Counted from the stretch's first letter, positions 1-9,416 are shown. The stretch is 64,000 bases of DNA from Candidatus Nitrospira neomarina (GCF_032051675.1 NZ_CP116968.1:1178001-1242000), one strand, 5' to 3'. Numbers and translations are program-made. The notes: a model not told the origin generated them from the letters alone.

Positions 1-534
1 TTGGAGGATGTCTGTTTGATCTTCAGTCCCGCCCGGAATGGTGGACCCGTTGTCGGTTAAGAAGGCGCGGGCGTCGATAAATTCCGTAAAGAAACGGATC
101 GGATCATATCGGATTCCCAATCGCACGAGGGTATGAAGGGGGAGCTGCTGATCGCTGCCAACCTGATTCAGCCGAAACGGTTCATTATAGGTTTCGTACC
201 GCGTGCGATGTTCAACGCCCAAATGCAGCCATTGAGGTCCGTCAATCGTGTTTTCGATGGTAAAAGGACTTTTTCGCAGCACGCGTATAGATCCATCAGG
301 TCGCATGATAGCGCGTTGTTCGGTGGTTCCTTGTTCTAAAATTTCCCGGTTTAACCCCGGAGACTTCTCAACGGGTTGACCTGACGGTTTGGTCGGCGTT
401 GTGACAGAGGGGGCTCCGCTTAGGGGGCCCTCTTCAGTTCCTCCGAGTGCCGTGCCTTGAATGAAAGGGAGGAGCACGGCGATCGCGGAGCCGATCAACA
501 CGGTCGTTCGGGCTTTCCGTACTACCTCAAGCAC
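1..534 (-). CDS. Alginate-export-type outer-membrane porin, N-terminal part (runs off left edge)
   Basis: A reverse-strand frame is open from a GTG at 534 to the window edge, giving 178 residues and no stop. The start is preceded by AGGAAAG about 11 bases upstream. An upstream GTG at 585 is the only other option before an in-frame stop. Residues 1-32 look like a signal peptide (VRKAR, hydrophobic core, QGTALG). From about residue 95 the sequence contains WLHLGVEHRTRYET and later VRLGIRYDPIRFFTEFIDAR. This is the strand pattern at the start of alginate-export (AlgE-like) beta-barrels, which are numerous in Nitrospira. Substrate specificity cannot be told. The gene diverges from the copper oxidase on its right. 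Confidence 0.72.
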   Translation of the reverse strand, partial: MLEVVRKARTTVLIGSAIAVLLPFIQGTALGGTEEGPLSGAPSVTTPTKPSGQPVEKSPGLNREILEQGTTEQRAIMRPDGSIRVLRKSPFTIENTIDGPQWLHLGVEHRTRYETYNEPFRLNQVGSDQQLPLHTLVRLGIRYDPIRFFTEFIDARAFLTDNGSTIPGGTEDQTDILQ

Positions 535-964
535 GCCAACATCACTTTCCTGGCCTGATGGGGCCGATGGAAGATAACGGGCCACTTTTCTTGAGACATG
601 TCAAAACGTCATCCATTCTTGACAGGGTTGTATGATGGAGCCGTTGTTCTTAAGGCAACCCGTCTGGAGGGTTCTCTTTCTCCACAGAGGAGAGTCGGAG
701 TCAATGTCCGAAGGATATCTGAGTCTATTTTTGGTGTGGTGCTAAGTCAATGAGGCCCTGAAGAATGTTGATGAAGGCGTTGTGGAAGTGAACTCATGTC
801 TCTGTCTTGTCCGTGCCCTTAATTGCTCTGGAGCGAAAAAACACCCTTTCATTGGGTCCTGTAAATCCTTATGATGCTCATCTCATGAGGCCATGGATCT
901 CATGAATGAAGAAATCCGCAGTGTCTGGATGCGTATGGGCCAACCAGGAAAAGGAGGCGTGGCG
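535..964. other. Divergent intergenic region, porin / copper oxidase
   Basis: These 430 bases hold the 5' regions of two divergent genes. A TTGACA hexamer lies near 619 on the plus strand but has no convincing -10 partner. The only clear signal is the AAGGAGG at 951-957 that serves the copper oxidase start. I see no further gene. Confidence 0.5.
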
Positions 965-1885
965 ATGGGACTGAAATTATGGTGGAACAAGTGGCTCCGG
1001 CCTATTCACCTCACAGGTTTGATGGTGTTGGCGATGGCACTTGATGGAACGGCACTCGCCAAAACGCAGCCGGTCAGAGCTTTTACCGTGGTTGTTCAAG
1101 AAAAGACCATTGAACTATTACACCAACCCAAAAAAGAAGTGACCGTCTGGGCATTTGGATTAGAAGGTCAGGAAGCCACGGTTCCGGGTCCGGTCATTCG
1201 AGTACCAATGGGGACCAGGGTGCGAGTCCATTTTAAAAATACGCATGTGTTGCCCCATAGTATGCACTTTCATGGAGTACATCCTTTCAATATGGATGGG
1301 AACGGTATCCGGGAATTGGGCAAGGAACAGTTACAAATGCCTGGAGAGAGCTACACCTATGAATGGACTCCCGCCGCACCAGGCTATTATCTCTACCACT
1401 GTCACTTCGATACGGCTAATCATATGGACCATGGGATGTATGGTTTTTTCATTGTCGAAGATCCTGCCTGGCCTAAGGTGGATCGGGAAATACTGACAAT
1501 CTGGGACGAGTGGGACATAGATGGCGATGGACGGTACGACACGCATACGATCAATTCCAAATCCACGCCGGACGAAGAACCCTTGACCGCCAAGGTTGGA
1601 GAGACAGTTCGTCTCGTCATGGCCAATGTCGGTGCGGAGGTCCATGCGCCCCACATGCACGGTGTCAAATGGACCGTCCTTGACCCGGACGATCTGACTC
1701 CCATTGACAAGGATTATAATGGGGTCATCAGCCTGGCTTCCGCTCAGATAAAAGTGGTCGAATTCATCCCTTCAAATTTGGGCACGTGGCTCTTTCATTG
1801 CCATGTGTTGCCCCATGTGGCGGATGATGGACTCTATCATCGGGGAATGCTCACCCGGCTCAACGTTCTGAAAGGACCATCATAA
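965..1885 (+). CDS. Two-domain multicopper oxidase, exported
   Basis: The predicted product is a 306-residue periplasmic copper oxidase. I chose the ATG at 965 over an upstream ATG at 893 because AAGGAGG ends 7 bases before it and a clean signal peptide (cleavage near ALA, residue 32) follows. Domain 1 has HSMHFHG at 98-104 and YHCHFDTANHMDHGM at 144-158. Domain 2 has HAPHMHG at 227-233 and FHCHVLPH at 277-284, then RGM. The protein is therefore a two-cupredoxin-domain oxidase of the size of two-domain laccases and copper nitrite reductases. HxHG and HCH motifs favour a trinuclear (laccase-type) site over a NirK site. Both domains carry Cys-His-Met type-1 copper candidates. The natural substrate is unknown; a role in periplasmic electron transfer or copper/metal oxidation is inference. 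Confidence 0.85.
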   Translation: MGLKLWWNKWLRPIHLTGLMVLAMALDGTALAKTQPVRAFTVVVQEKTIELLHQPKKEVTVWAFGLEGQEATVPGPVIRVPMGTRVRVHFKNTHVLPHSMHFHGVHPFNMDGNGIRELGKEQLQMPGESYTYEWTPAAPGYYLYHCHFDTANHMDHGMYGFFIVEDPAWPKVDREILTIWDEWDIDGDGRYDTHTINSKSTPDEEPLTAKVGETVRLVMANVGAEVHAPHMHGVKWTVLDPDDLTPIDKDYNGVISLASAQIKVVEFIPSNLGTWLFHCHVLPHVADDGLYHRGMLTRLNVLKGPS

Positions 1886-2039
1886 ACGGTAGAGTCGATG
1901 ATTCGATTTGTCATCGTCAGTTAAATTGAGTTTCGGCTTACGTATGACATTCGGATCCTGTCTCCCAAATACGGCCGGGTCATCTCCAGGTGAATCATCT
2001 CTCTATGGTTGTGAGATTGGCCGGACCCTTATTTTTCAT

Positions 2040-2666
2040 CTAATTATTTTCAAATATCGGAGGTGAGGCCTCCATATCGGTTTTTCTCCAGTTGAAAAAG
2101 AAAAATGCCGTATAGACAGTTTGCGTCACCGATCCTACCTGTGGCTTGGTTGAAAAAACAAAACGTCCGGATGCTTTTTCGAAAATATCAAAATAAAAGC
2201 GCACATACCCCTGGCTCTGCACACGTTTATAGAAAGCCAATTCGGGTGTGGCTATGGGAAATATCGTTGCCTGGGTGGCCGGCAGCCCCAACAATCTGGC
2301 GTTTTGGGTCGTCCCAATGGACTCCACGATTAAATGCACACGGTACGTCGCATCCTCTGTCTCTTCCCGAATGATCACTCCCTGTTGCCCTAGCCATCCG
2401 GCAACAACCTGCTTCATATGGTGATTGACGACATCTCCATTTAAACTCTGGTCCACCCTCAGATCTGTAGCGCTCAGGAGTATGGTTGCTCCTTTGAGAA
2501 TATCCACATCATAATTCTTCAGGCCTTTGTTGATCGCTGAGCTGAATAACAATTGCTCGGTAGGTGTGAGGGGATCCGAAGCCTTCTTTGAGGGTATGGC
2601 GCAGCCGGACAGACTCAAGATCAGCCAACAAATCATAATGTTTCGCACGGTCTTTAATCTGTTCAT
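2040..2666 (-). CDS. Lipoprotein of unknown function
   Basis: A 208-residue protein with a charged N-terminus, a hydrophobic stretch and a lipobox LSGC with the lipidated Cys near residue 22, so it should be anchored in the outer or inner membrane facing the periplasm. The mature part starts near TPTEQLLFSSAINKGL and has a mixed alpha/beta appearance, with an aromatic-rich C-terminal stretch (TAFFFFNWRKTD). AAGGGA precedes the ATG. I do not recognise the family securely. It stands alone between the copper oxidase (convergent) and two other secreted-protein genes on the same strand. No function is assigned. Confidence 0.75.
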   Translation of the reverse strand: MNRLKTVRNIMICWLILSLSGCAIPSKKASDPLTPTEQLLFSSAINKGLKNYDVDILKGATILLSATDLRVDQSLNGDVVNHHMKQVVAGWLGQQGVIIREETEDATYRVHLIVESIGTTQNARLLGLPATQATIFPIATPELAFYKRVQSQGYVRFYFDIFEKASGRFVFSTKPQVGSVTQTVYTAFFFFNWRKTDMEASPPIFENN

Positions 2667-2801
2667 CTTCCCTTACTTTCTCATTTTAGAGTGATGATCT
2701 AACGTACGTTCCTCATACGAAAAGGTTTACACATGCAAGTGAGATCGTGAACGTCAGCACAACCAATATTGTCTATACAGCTTTGGATAAACCGGTCTCC
2801 G

Positions 2802-3455
2802 CTAAATGGCACCGCAGTCCGCGAGCAACTCTTGAAGCGATTTGTCTACCCCCTTGCCCGGCAAATCGTCGATCCAGCACGGTTGATCAGAGCCGGCTAT
2901 ACATTGCTGCATGTATGCCCAATGTGCGACCTGGGTTGATTGAGTTCCCGATGCCATTTGCATGAGGAACGTCCATGAGCCACGCTGTTTGACAAGTTCG
3001 CCGGTGCCAGTCGTAATGGTTGGGCTTTTTGGGCCGGGAAGCTCTGTTATGCCATTGAAGGAGATTTCCACTCGCCCGCCTGGTTGACCTGGTGTACTCG
3101 GTGGTCCCGGTGTTACCGAGCCGATCATGTATTGACAGAGAGGAGGCTGGTCTTCAAATTTGACAACCACAGGCCCAAAGAAAAATCCGTCATCGAATTT
3201 CTCGATATGCCAGACCGTCTGGTCATCGATTGGTACAGTCGTATTTGGATTGCTGGGATCATCCGTGTCCCACGTGTAGGCCTTGAGATACTCAGATGGC
3301 ACGTACCAGTAAGTTCCTCCGTTTTCTCCCAGCCAAGCCCACGGAGAAGTTTGTGGCTCCGATTTAGGACTCTTCGCCGCGACCTCAGGAGATAATCCCG
3401 TGGTGATCATGATCAAACACGTCACCATGGCAACAAGATATTTCGCTGGTAACAT
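2802..3455 (-). CDS. Secreted protein of unknown function
   Basis: A 217-residue protein with a typical Sec signal peptide (MLPAKYLVAMVTCLIMITT..., cleavage near VAA, residue 27). GGGGGG lies a few bases before the ATG. The mature part has a WAWLGENGGTYWYVP stretch, several prolines and four cysteines in its second half, one in the C-terminal ADCGAI. This suggests a small disulphide-stabilised periplasmic or extracellular domain. I recognise no family. It follows the larger Cys-rich secreted protein (3575-5014) in the same direction with a 119-base gap, so the two may be co-expressed. Confidence 0.7.
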   Translation of the reverse strand: MLPAKYLVAMVTCLIMITTGLSPEVAAKSPKSEPQTSPWAWLGENGGTYWYVPSEYLKAYTWDTDDPSNPNTTVPIDDQTVWHIEKFDDGFFFGPVVVKFEDQPPLCQYMIGSVTPGPPSTPGQPGGRVEISFNGITELPGPKSPTITTGTGELVKQRGSWTFLMQMASGTQSTQVAHWAYMQQCIAGSDQPCWIDDLPGKGVDKSLQELLADCGAI

Positions 3456-3574
3456 TTCGCCCCCCAGTCCTTTTTCGAGATACGTTTTTATTTGTGCTTG
3501 ATTGGATTAACGTGCCTCTACCTCCAGGCTATGTTCGCGTAATCATTTATCCTTTCTGAATAAATGACAGCATA

Positions 3575-5014
3575 TTAGTTACCACAGAGGGTGTTATTAA
3601 TTTCACATTGGGTCATAATGCCGGCGCTGGTCTGTTCGGCGTTGAGGTTCACGATCGCCGCATTTGTCTGCTCGTTGATATTATCGCACCCACAAATTTG
3701 GCTGGCACAGCAACTACATTCGGCCAGCGCCTCGACCAGCGTGATCTCTGTCAAGCCATTCATATCTTGGATGCCGCTGCAGGCCTCTCCCAATAACTGT
3801 GCCTCAGTTTGATGGTCCGGAGGGGGGCCGTCCTGTCCGATACCCACGGTGGTGCATAGTGTGGCATCGCACGAATAGCCCAACTGAATGTCGGGATCAT
3901 TGGGATTATTTTCGTTGCTTGATCCATAATAACCGCAGACGCTTTGACAGAGCGCCCCATCAGGCTCAATTTTGTAGTCTGTTTCCGGGTTAAACAGAGG
4001 GCAACCACTATCCCCTGGTGAATCAGGTATGCAGGGGAGGTCGGAAAGGATGATAGGGCCTCCGGCGGGGTTATACGCTGCCGACCAGACATTGTTGCCT
4101 CGACCATGCCGCTTTTCGGTGTGAGAGGAAGTGGTGACGGGTGGCGGGTCGTTGGCATTGCAACTTTGGTCTCCTTGACCAATTTGGAACGGTCCATCAT
4201 AGACGGGGCATTTGCACTCCACGAGGTTCCGGCCATCCGCATCTGTTAATCCGGTGCGGTAGCAAGGCGCTGTCATGCAGCCCGCATAGACACCTTGATC
4301 ACTTTCATCTGTACATTCTGTCGAAGTGTCTTCTCCCATGCTGACGTAATCGCGTCTGTACCGTTCTGAATACACGGATATCAGGTCGGCGCCGGGAACC
4401 AGTAAATTGGTATTGATCGCTTCGCATACCGGTGGGATTCTTCCGCTATTCAGGCATTCTGCTCCTTGTTTTCCGCAGGCTTCAATCGTTTCCTGATAGA
4501 TATCCAGATTGGAAATGGCATGAATATCGACGAGGTAGGTCATTTTAGGAGATACCTCATCAGTAGATATTTCGAAACACGTACAATTAGCCAATGTTCC
4601 ATCAGGGGAAAGCGTGCAGGGCAAAGAGGGGTTTTCATCACTATCCCCTGTCGGGGCATCGGGGCCTGAGTAATAGCACAGAGCATAAGAAAATGGCCTG
4701 CCGGATGGCGGGGTACATTGCAGGAAATTCGCCGCGGACGTCCAGACATTCGCATAAGCCGGACCAAAATCTGTGGTTACCGTATCATTAAAAATATATA
4801 CATCACTGAGTTTCACGCCACGGAGGATCGACTTACTATATCGATGCCCATAGTTGCTCGGATCGGTCTTTGAAGAAAATCCGTCACGGTGATCCTTGTC
4901 GCCGGCATAGAGATCATTGCCACTTGCCAGGATGAAAATCAAAAGAATACTCAAACCGAAGAGTAAGTGGCCCGCTTCTCGCCAATGCAAGCCTAGACTG
5001 ATGATGTATTTCAT
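3575..5014 (-). CDS. Large cysteine-rich secreted protein, unknown function
   Basis: A 479-residue protein. The ATG at 5014 is chosen because GGAGG lies 6 bases upstream. A hydrophobic N-terminal segment (LLFGLSILLIFILASG) is followed by LYAGDKDH, a plausible signal peptide. The rest is rich in Cys, Pro, Asp and Asn, with many CxC, CxxxC and CC patterns; the tail holds CSCCASQICGCDN. Such a cysteine density in an exported protein points to many disulphides or to metal binding. No domain is recognised. The DsbA-like gene at 5511 is divergently placed nearby and could assist its folding; that link is inference. Confidence 0.72.
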   Translation of the reverse strand: MKYIISLGLHWREAGHLLFGLSILLIFILASGNDLYAGDKDHRDGFSSKTDPSNYGHRYSKSILRGVKLSDVYIFNDTVTTDFGPAYANVWTSAANFLQCTPPSGRPFSYALCYYSGPDAPTGDSDENPSLPCTLSPDGTLANCTCFEISTDEVSPKMTYLVDIHAISNLDIYQETIEACGKQGAECLNSGRIPPVCEAINTNLLVPGADLISVYSERYRRDYVSMGEDTSTECTDESDQGVYAGCMTAPCYRTGLTDADGRNLVECKCPVYDGPFQIGQGDQSCNANDPPPVTTSSHTEKRHGRGNNVWSAAYNPAGGPIILSDLPCIPDSPGDSGCPLFNPETDYKIEPDGALCQSVCGYYGSSNENNPNDPDIQLGYSCDATLCTTVGIGQDGPPPDHQTEAQLLGEACSGIQDMNGLTEITLVEALAECSCCASQICGCDNINEQTNAAIVNLNAEQTSAGIMTQCEINNTLCGN

Positions 5015-5510
5015 GATCAACCTCCATCCAGAACATTTCTAAGCCACAAACTCTAGCGCTTCAATGGGCTTCCGGTTTTTGTGGATCACTTTCTTAATGA
5101 TCTTTCTACAGCATGTATTCCTTGAAAACGGATCCGTTGTCTCCGGATCCGTTGCGGACCATCTCTACCATACCCATCAGGCTTTTCCTGTTGGTTCATT
5201 GCCGTGTATCTGCGACAGGGCACCGCCTCTGATGTGATTCCGTCCCTGTTAGTTCATCTACCTGACCAGAACAAACCGGATGATTTTTAATCGGTCGGCA
5301 GAAAAAGTCAAGGAAATTCTGGCCGGGCCCGCTTTCTCGTGATTGTGCAACCTGGGTTGAACGATCTCATGATATTCCTCGATCTTCAGTCCTTGATTTG
5401 CTACCTTCTCTTTGAGAGTGAGTTTTGATCGAGATGCGTTGTGATAAAACTTGCACGGCAGGCTGTGCGATGAATGGCAACTATTTTTTGAATGGTATGG
5501 AAAGGCGGAC
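5015..5510. other. Divergent intergenic region with a palindrome
   Basis: About 500 bases between the Cys-rich protein gene (minus) and the DsbA-like gene (plus). The only clear structure is a perfect 9-bp inverted repeat at 5127-5153 (listed separately). No convincing ORF, RNA gene or promoter pair was found in the rest. Confidence 0.45.
5127..5153. repeat. Perfect inverted repeat AACGGATCC / GGATCCGTT
   Basis: Arms at 5127-5135 and 5145-5153 pair perfectly around a 9-base loop. Read on the minus strand, the hairpin is followed by TTTTC, so it could act as a weak terminator or attenuator in the 5' region of the Cys-rich protein gene, about 110 bases upstream of its start. It could equally be an operator. 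No function is shown by the sequence. Confidence 0.5.
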
Positions 5511-6371
5511 ATGAATCGACAAATTCAGGAAATTGAGAAACCGGAGAACAGCCCTGAAGGAACTAGCGGACTCGTCCGGGGACTGATCGGCCTGCTGGTG
5601 TGTGTCGGGTTGCTCACGATCAACCCTGGACCGGGTCGGGCCGTCGTTGAAGAAGATGTCCGGGCCCTTCGTGAGGATATGGAGCAGGTGAAAAAGGATC
5701 TTGCGGAAATTAAGAACATCCTTCAGAGTGCGACAAAACGGCAAAGACCGGAGAAAAGTACAGGCGCTGTGGGTGTGACCGGGGGTGCGGTGCTGGGGGA
5801 AGTCGATGCCCCTGTCACGATCGTGGAATTCTCAGACTATCAATGCCCTTTTTGTCGACGGTATTCATTAACGGTGTTTCCTGTACTTAAACGTGAGTAT
5901 ATCGATACGGGAAAAGTTCGGTATGTTTTCAGAGATTTTCCTTTGACCAGTATTCATCCACAGGCAGAAAAGGCCCATGAAAGCGCGCACTGCGCCGGGG
6001 AATCCAATAAATACTGGGAAATGCATGATCTGTTGTTTGAAAAGCAGAATGATCTCATGGTTCCCTCGTTGAAACAATATGCCGGGGAACTCGGACTGGA
6101 TTCCACGACGTTCGAGGAATGCTTAGATAGCGGGAAATATCAGGTGGCTATTCAGAAGGACGTTGATGATGGCGGAGCTGCGGGAATTAGAGGAACTCCA
6201 TCATTTTTTGTCGGGAAAAGTGGTTCAGGAGATTCTATAACCGGTACGATTATCCGTGGAGCTCAACCACTGGCGAAATTTCAAACCATCATTGATCAGC
6301 TCCTGAGTGATGCGTCGGACGCTGGTGTCTCCCCTGAATCCGATGACAGTCCACCCGCCCGGCTACCGTAA
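5511..6371 (+). CDS. DsbA/BdbD-like thiol-disulphide oxidoreductase, membrane-anchored
   Basis: A 286-residue protein. The ATG at 5511 follows GGAAAGGCGG and leads into an N-terminal hydrophobic segment (residues 20-45), so an earlier in-frame ATG at 5451 is disfavoured. A short charged coiled coil (about 46-80, EEDVRALREDMEQVKKDL) separates the membrane segment from a DsbA-type thioredoxin fold (Thioredoxin_4 type). The active site is CPFC at 112-115 and a cis-proline motif GTPSF lies near residue 233. Proteins of this kind catalyse disulphide formation or isomerisation in the periplasm. No DsbB/VKOR partner is visible in the window. The C-terminus ends in a Ser/Pro-rich tail. Confidence 0.88.
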   Translation: MNRQIQEIEKPENSPEGTSGLVRGLIGLLVCVGLLTINPGPGRAVVEEDVRALREDMEQVKKDLAEIKNILQSATKRQRPEKSTGAVGVTGGAVLGEVDAPVTIVEFSDYQCPFCRRYSLTVFPVLKREYIDTGKVRYVFRDFPLTSIHPQAEKAHESAHCAGESNKYWEMHDLLFEKQNDLMVPSLKQYAGELGLDSTTFEECLDSGKYQVAIQKDVDDGGAAGIRGTPSFFVGKSGSGDSITGTIIRGAQPLAKFQTIIDQLLSDASDAGVSPESDDSPPARLP

Positions 6372-6528
6372 AACCACAATGGAGGCTGTTCGGTCATTCG
6401 CTCACTCGTGAGTTCACGTTCCCCAAGTAACCAACTCACCCAATTCGTAATCATAAATGCAAGCTCCCGTCGTTCAGTCGAGTACCGCATCGGCATGCTC
6501 ATGTAATTTTTACTAACCAATACACATC

Positions 6529-8058
6529 CTAGTTGGTGCCGCCTTTCAACCGGTTCAATCGATCTTCTTGTAATTCAATCCAGAGTGACTTCTCTCTTTC
6601 CACCGTGACAGAACCGGGTTTGAAGCCTTTGCCTTTCCTGACGAATTTCCGCAACGTATAAATCACTTCACCTTTCCCGCTCTTTCGCAAATCACTAAAC
6701 CACAGGGTCAATGTCGCCGCATCCTTTAATGTCTCTGGAGGCACCGTGGCGCCCTTCTCCAAGCGGACGACCACGTGCGAACCGGGTGTCCCACGAGCAT
6801 GAAGCCAAAGATCATCCGGATTGGCGACCTTCAATGTCAGATGATCATTATCCTTCGCCGTTTTTCCGACTAAAATTGGAAGCCCATCGGCAGAGGTATA
6901 GGTCCGGTAGCCCTGGGCTGGAACCGGTCGGCCTTTGGATACCCGCGTTCCCTGAGGAATCGAGGAATCTGTTTTGTTCTTCGTTTTTGGTAACCCCTCA
7001 GGATCCACAATCCCTTGTTCCAACTGAGCCAATTTTCCCTCCAATCGGGCCACCTCTTTGTGGGCCTCGTCCACACGGGGTTGGAGATGTTCCTGAGCCC
7101 CGATATATTTATGATATTTCCGAAAGTAATCTTCCATATTCCACACCGCATCTTTAGCAGGGTCAAGAGGGAGCGTCAGGGTAGGCAGGGCCGGATCATA
7201 ATAGTCAACCATGGTGATGGTCTCTTGTCCCTTGTTGATCTCATGGAGATGACCTTTCAATAGTTCGCCATACCGGGCATATTCCCGGAACCGCTCTGTC
7301 TTTTTGAAATCTTCTTGTAACGCCTGAATTTTTCGTTTGGCATGTTTCAACGCCTTCCGAGCCTGAATCAGTTGCTGCTCAAGGATGGTATCCCGGCCTT
7401 CTTCCTCTTCTCGCTGCCTATATCGGGCTTCCAGTTCCGCCGAAACCGGAAACATTTCGCCAAAGGTATCTGGTCCTTGAGTGGGGGCTCCAGAAAGCGG
7501 TTCACCGACTTTCCCATCCTGGGTGTTAACAATCTGGTCCGGAGAGTTGCGACCCTCCATTGCGGAAGGAGAGAGGGCCTCCTGGGAGGGCCCCGGCCTC
7601 AACGTTGGGGGCGTATACCGCTCTCCCATCTTCACACGGGAATCCCGTAAGGATCTCAAGACCAGTTTTTTTTCATTGAGGACATGCACATTCGCCTGAT
7701 TGCCGGTCAACGCAATCACCAAAACAGACATCTGTTCGACTTTTGCTATGGTGATAAACACAATCCGGTCTCCCGGTTCTTGGCTGATCTCGGCAATGCG
7801 TCCACCCTCCACATGAGAACGTAGAAAGGCACAAAAGGGTGGGGGAGTCGGCGGATTCTCAAACTTCTGAGAAGTGAGATGCAGACGGGCGAACCGGGGC
7901 TCCACGCAGACAAGTAAGTGGCTTGTCTGTCCCTGGGCGCGAATATCGAGGGTTAAGGTCAAGTTCCGGGGTTGATGGATTTTCTGGACAAACCCACCGA
8001 CCAGAGCCTTGCGTAATTCCCTGACAATGAACTCACATTCAGAAAGAGAAAGGGCCAT
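6529..8058 (-). CDS. rqcH: NFACT family ribosome-quality-control protein RqcH
   Basis: A 509-residue protein with the NFACT order: N-terminal NFACT-N domain (1-150), a linker, a long coiled coil (about 210-350) and a C-terminal NFACT-R (DUF814) domain containing TYTSADGLPILVGKTAKDND and DLWLHARGTPGSHVV. RqcH binds obstructed 50S subunits carrying peptidyl-tRNA and directs alanine tailing of the stalled chain. The Asp-Arg pair needed for tRNA recruitment in Bacillus RqcH (positions 97/98 there, as I recall) is present here at exactly 97-98 (PGDRIVF). It is somewhat shorter than the Bacillus protein. The gene stands alone; it is sometimes called a fibronectin-binding protein in older annotation. 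Confidence 0.9.
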   Translation of the reverse strand: MALSLSECEFIVRELRKALVGGFVQKIHQPRNLTLTLDIRAQGQTSHLLVCVEPRFARLHLTSQKFENPPTPPPFCAFLRSHVEGGRIAEISQEPGDRIVFITIAKVEQMSVLVIALTGNQANVHVLNEKKLVLRSLRDSRVKMGERYTPPTLRPGPSQEALSPSAMEGRNSPDQIVNTQDGKVGEPLSGAPTQGPDTFGEMFPVSAELEARYRQREEEEGRDTILEQQLIQARKALKHAKRKIQALQEDFKKTERFREYARYGELLKGHLHEINKGQETITMVDYYDPALPTLTLPLDPAKDAVWNMEDYFRKYHKYIGAQEHLQPRVDEAHKEVARLEGKLAQLEQGIVDPEGLPKTKNKTDSSIPQGTRVSKGRPVPAQGYRTYTSADGLPILVGKTAKDNDHLTLKVANPDDLWLHARGTPGSHVVVRLEKGATVPPETLKDAATLTLWFSDLRKSGKGEVIYTLRKFVRKGKGFKPGSVTVEREKSLWIELQEDRLNRLKGGTN

Positions 8059-8203
8059 AGTTAGGTGGTGCCGGTTCGAAAAAGATGGCGGACAGAAGAA
8101 TTGAGTATGTCAATTTCTTCGGGAACATCTCAGACTAGGGATTGCCGGGAGCAAACGTTGATCTGGAGATATGAGGTCTTTGATCAAGTTGCCACAACAT
8201 CCT

Positions 8204-9061
8204 TTATTCTGGATTTTTTCCGACCATATAGGCAATCCATGATGGGTCGGAATCACCTTTCTCGACGCGATGATAGGTGCCGGTCCCTTCATTCGCTTCT
8301 GCATTGAGGCCTTCCCAGAGAAAGTGCACGTCTTCAAAACCGGCCTCTTGCAGGAGTTCCGTGACTTCGGGAATCGTCCACAAGCGCCAATCATAGACAA
8401 AGGCATTACGAAGCTCGCTACCATCGCGGAAAAGAAAATGAATCCGTGTGGTACAAAAATATGTGGAGGGTTCAAAGACATCCTGATCCCACACGAAAAT
8501 GAAATCGCCAATGCCGTCGTCAACGGGATTGTCGATGTCTCGATGCTCCTCCTGCTCAACCTGCGTTTCGCTGCCCCCCCAGATATCCAGCACAAACAAC
8601 CCGCCAGGCTGAAGCGACCGCCTGGCATTCCTGAAATATTGCAAAAGGGTCGGACGATCACGGAACACCATATAACTAAAATTCATGGCGACGGTGAGTT
8701 GTGAGAGAGGGTGTTGGACGTTCAAGACATTGTCATTCATTAATGTGAGCCGCTGTTGTTGGTCGGGAGTCAGATGAGAAACATTATTTTTGATACCCCA
8801 ATTCAGCGTAGGCCAATCCAGGTCAATGCCCAGAGCATGATTGTCGAGATGCCGGGTTACGAAATGGGAGGATAAAAAAGCGGTTCCGCAGAAATCTTCC
8901 CGAAAATGGCGGAGCGGAGTGTTGGTATAGCTCTCGAAATATTCGGTGAGGAACGGTATATCCACTTCAGGGCTTTGCACGCTCTTTTGGTAAAGAAGAT
9001 GAGGGTCGGCCAACTGAGACATGGAAGCTGGTTGTAGAGAGTCATATTCAGGAGAAGTCAT
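8204..9061 (-). CDS. Class I SAM-dependent methyltransferase
   Basis: A 285-residue protein. The N-terminal half carries an altered SAM-binding loop (REDFCGTAFLSSHFV near residue 54 where G-x-G-x-G is usual), an acidic strand end GIDLDWPTL and a later motif LQPGGLFVLDIWGG typical of motif IV/post-motif in Rossmann methyltransferases. A nearby NDNVLNV stretch fits the adenine-binding region. The substrate cannot be told; the DFCGT form occurs in a group of uncharacterised bacterial enzymes. It is monocistronic, on the same strand as rqcH with a 145-base gap in which nothing else is seen. Confidence 0.8.
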   Translation of the reverse strand: MTSPEYDSLQPASMSQLADPHLLYQKSVQSPEVDIPFLTEYFESYTNTPLRHFREDFCGTAFLSSHFVTRHLDNHALGIDLDWPTLNWGIKNNVSHLTPDQQQRLTLMNDNVLNVQHPLSQLTVAMNFSYMVFRDRPTLLQYFRNARRSLQPGGLFVLDIWGGSETQVEQEEHRDIDNPVDDGIGDFIFVWDQDVFEPSTYFCTTRIHFLFRDGSELRNAFVYDWRLWTIPEVTELLQEAGFEDVHFLWEGLNAEANEGTGTYHRVEKGDSDPSWIAYMVGKNPE

Positions 9062-9416
9062 TAAAACCTCGTTTCTTTTAGAAGAATGAATTCACTGTAA
9101 GATTTCCCCAAACAGTGGAGTGGGGTATTATTGAAATTCGGAAACTCTCAAATTCTAGCTCATTGTGCTGGGCAATATTACGGGAATGCGGAGGTCTCTT
9201 TCCAGAGATAGGGCCAGGAACGGTTGAACCTCTTAATACTCATTTCTTGTGCACCCTTGTTTCCCCTTTGAGAGAGCAATGGTTACGGGGATGAAGAAAG
9301 GAGAAAAGAGATTTTGCACATCACCTGTTCCACTTGAATACGCTGGTATCCAACGGCGCGGTTCATTGTTACCGTTGATTCTTTGGTTTCACTTAAGATC
9401 AAAAAGGAAAATATAC
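9062..9416. other. Intergenic region without recognised features
   Basis: These 355 bases lie between the divergent methyltransferase and TauE-like genes. An open frame continues upstream from the TauE start to 9249, but it lacks a ribosome-binding site and membrane character, so I treat it as leader. Nothing else is recognised. Confidence 0.4.
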
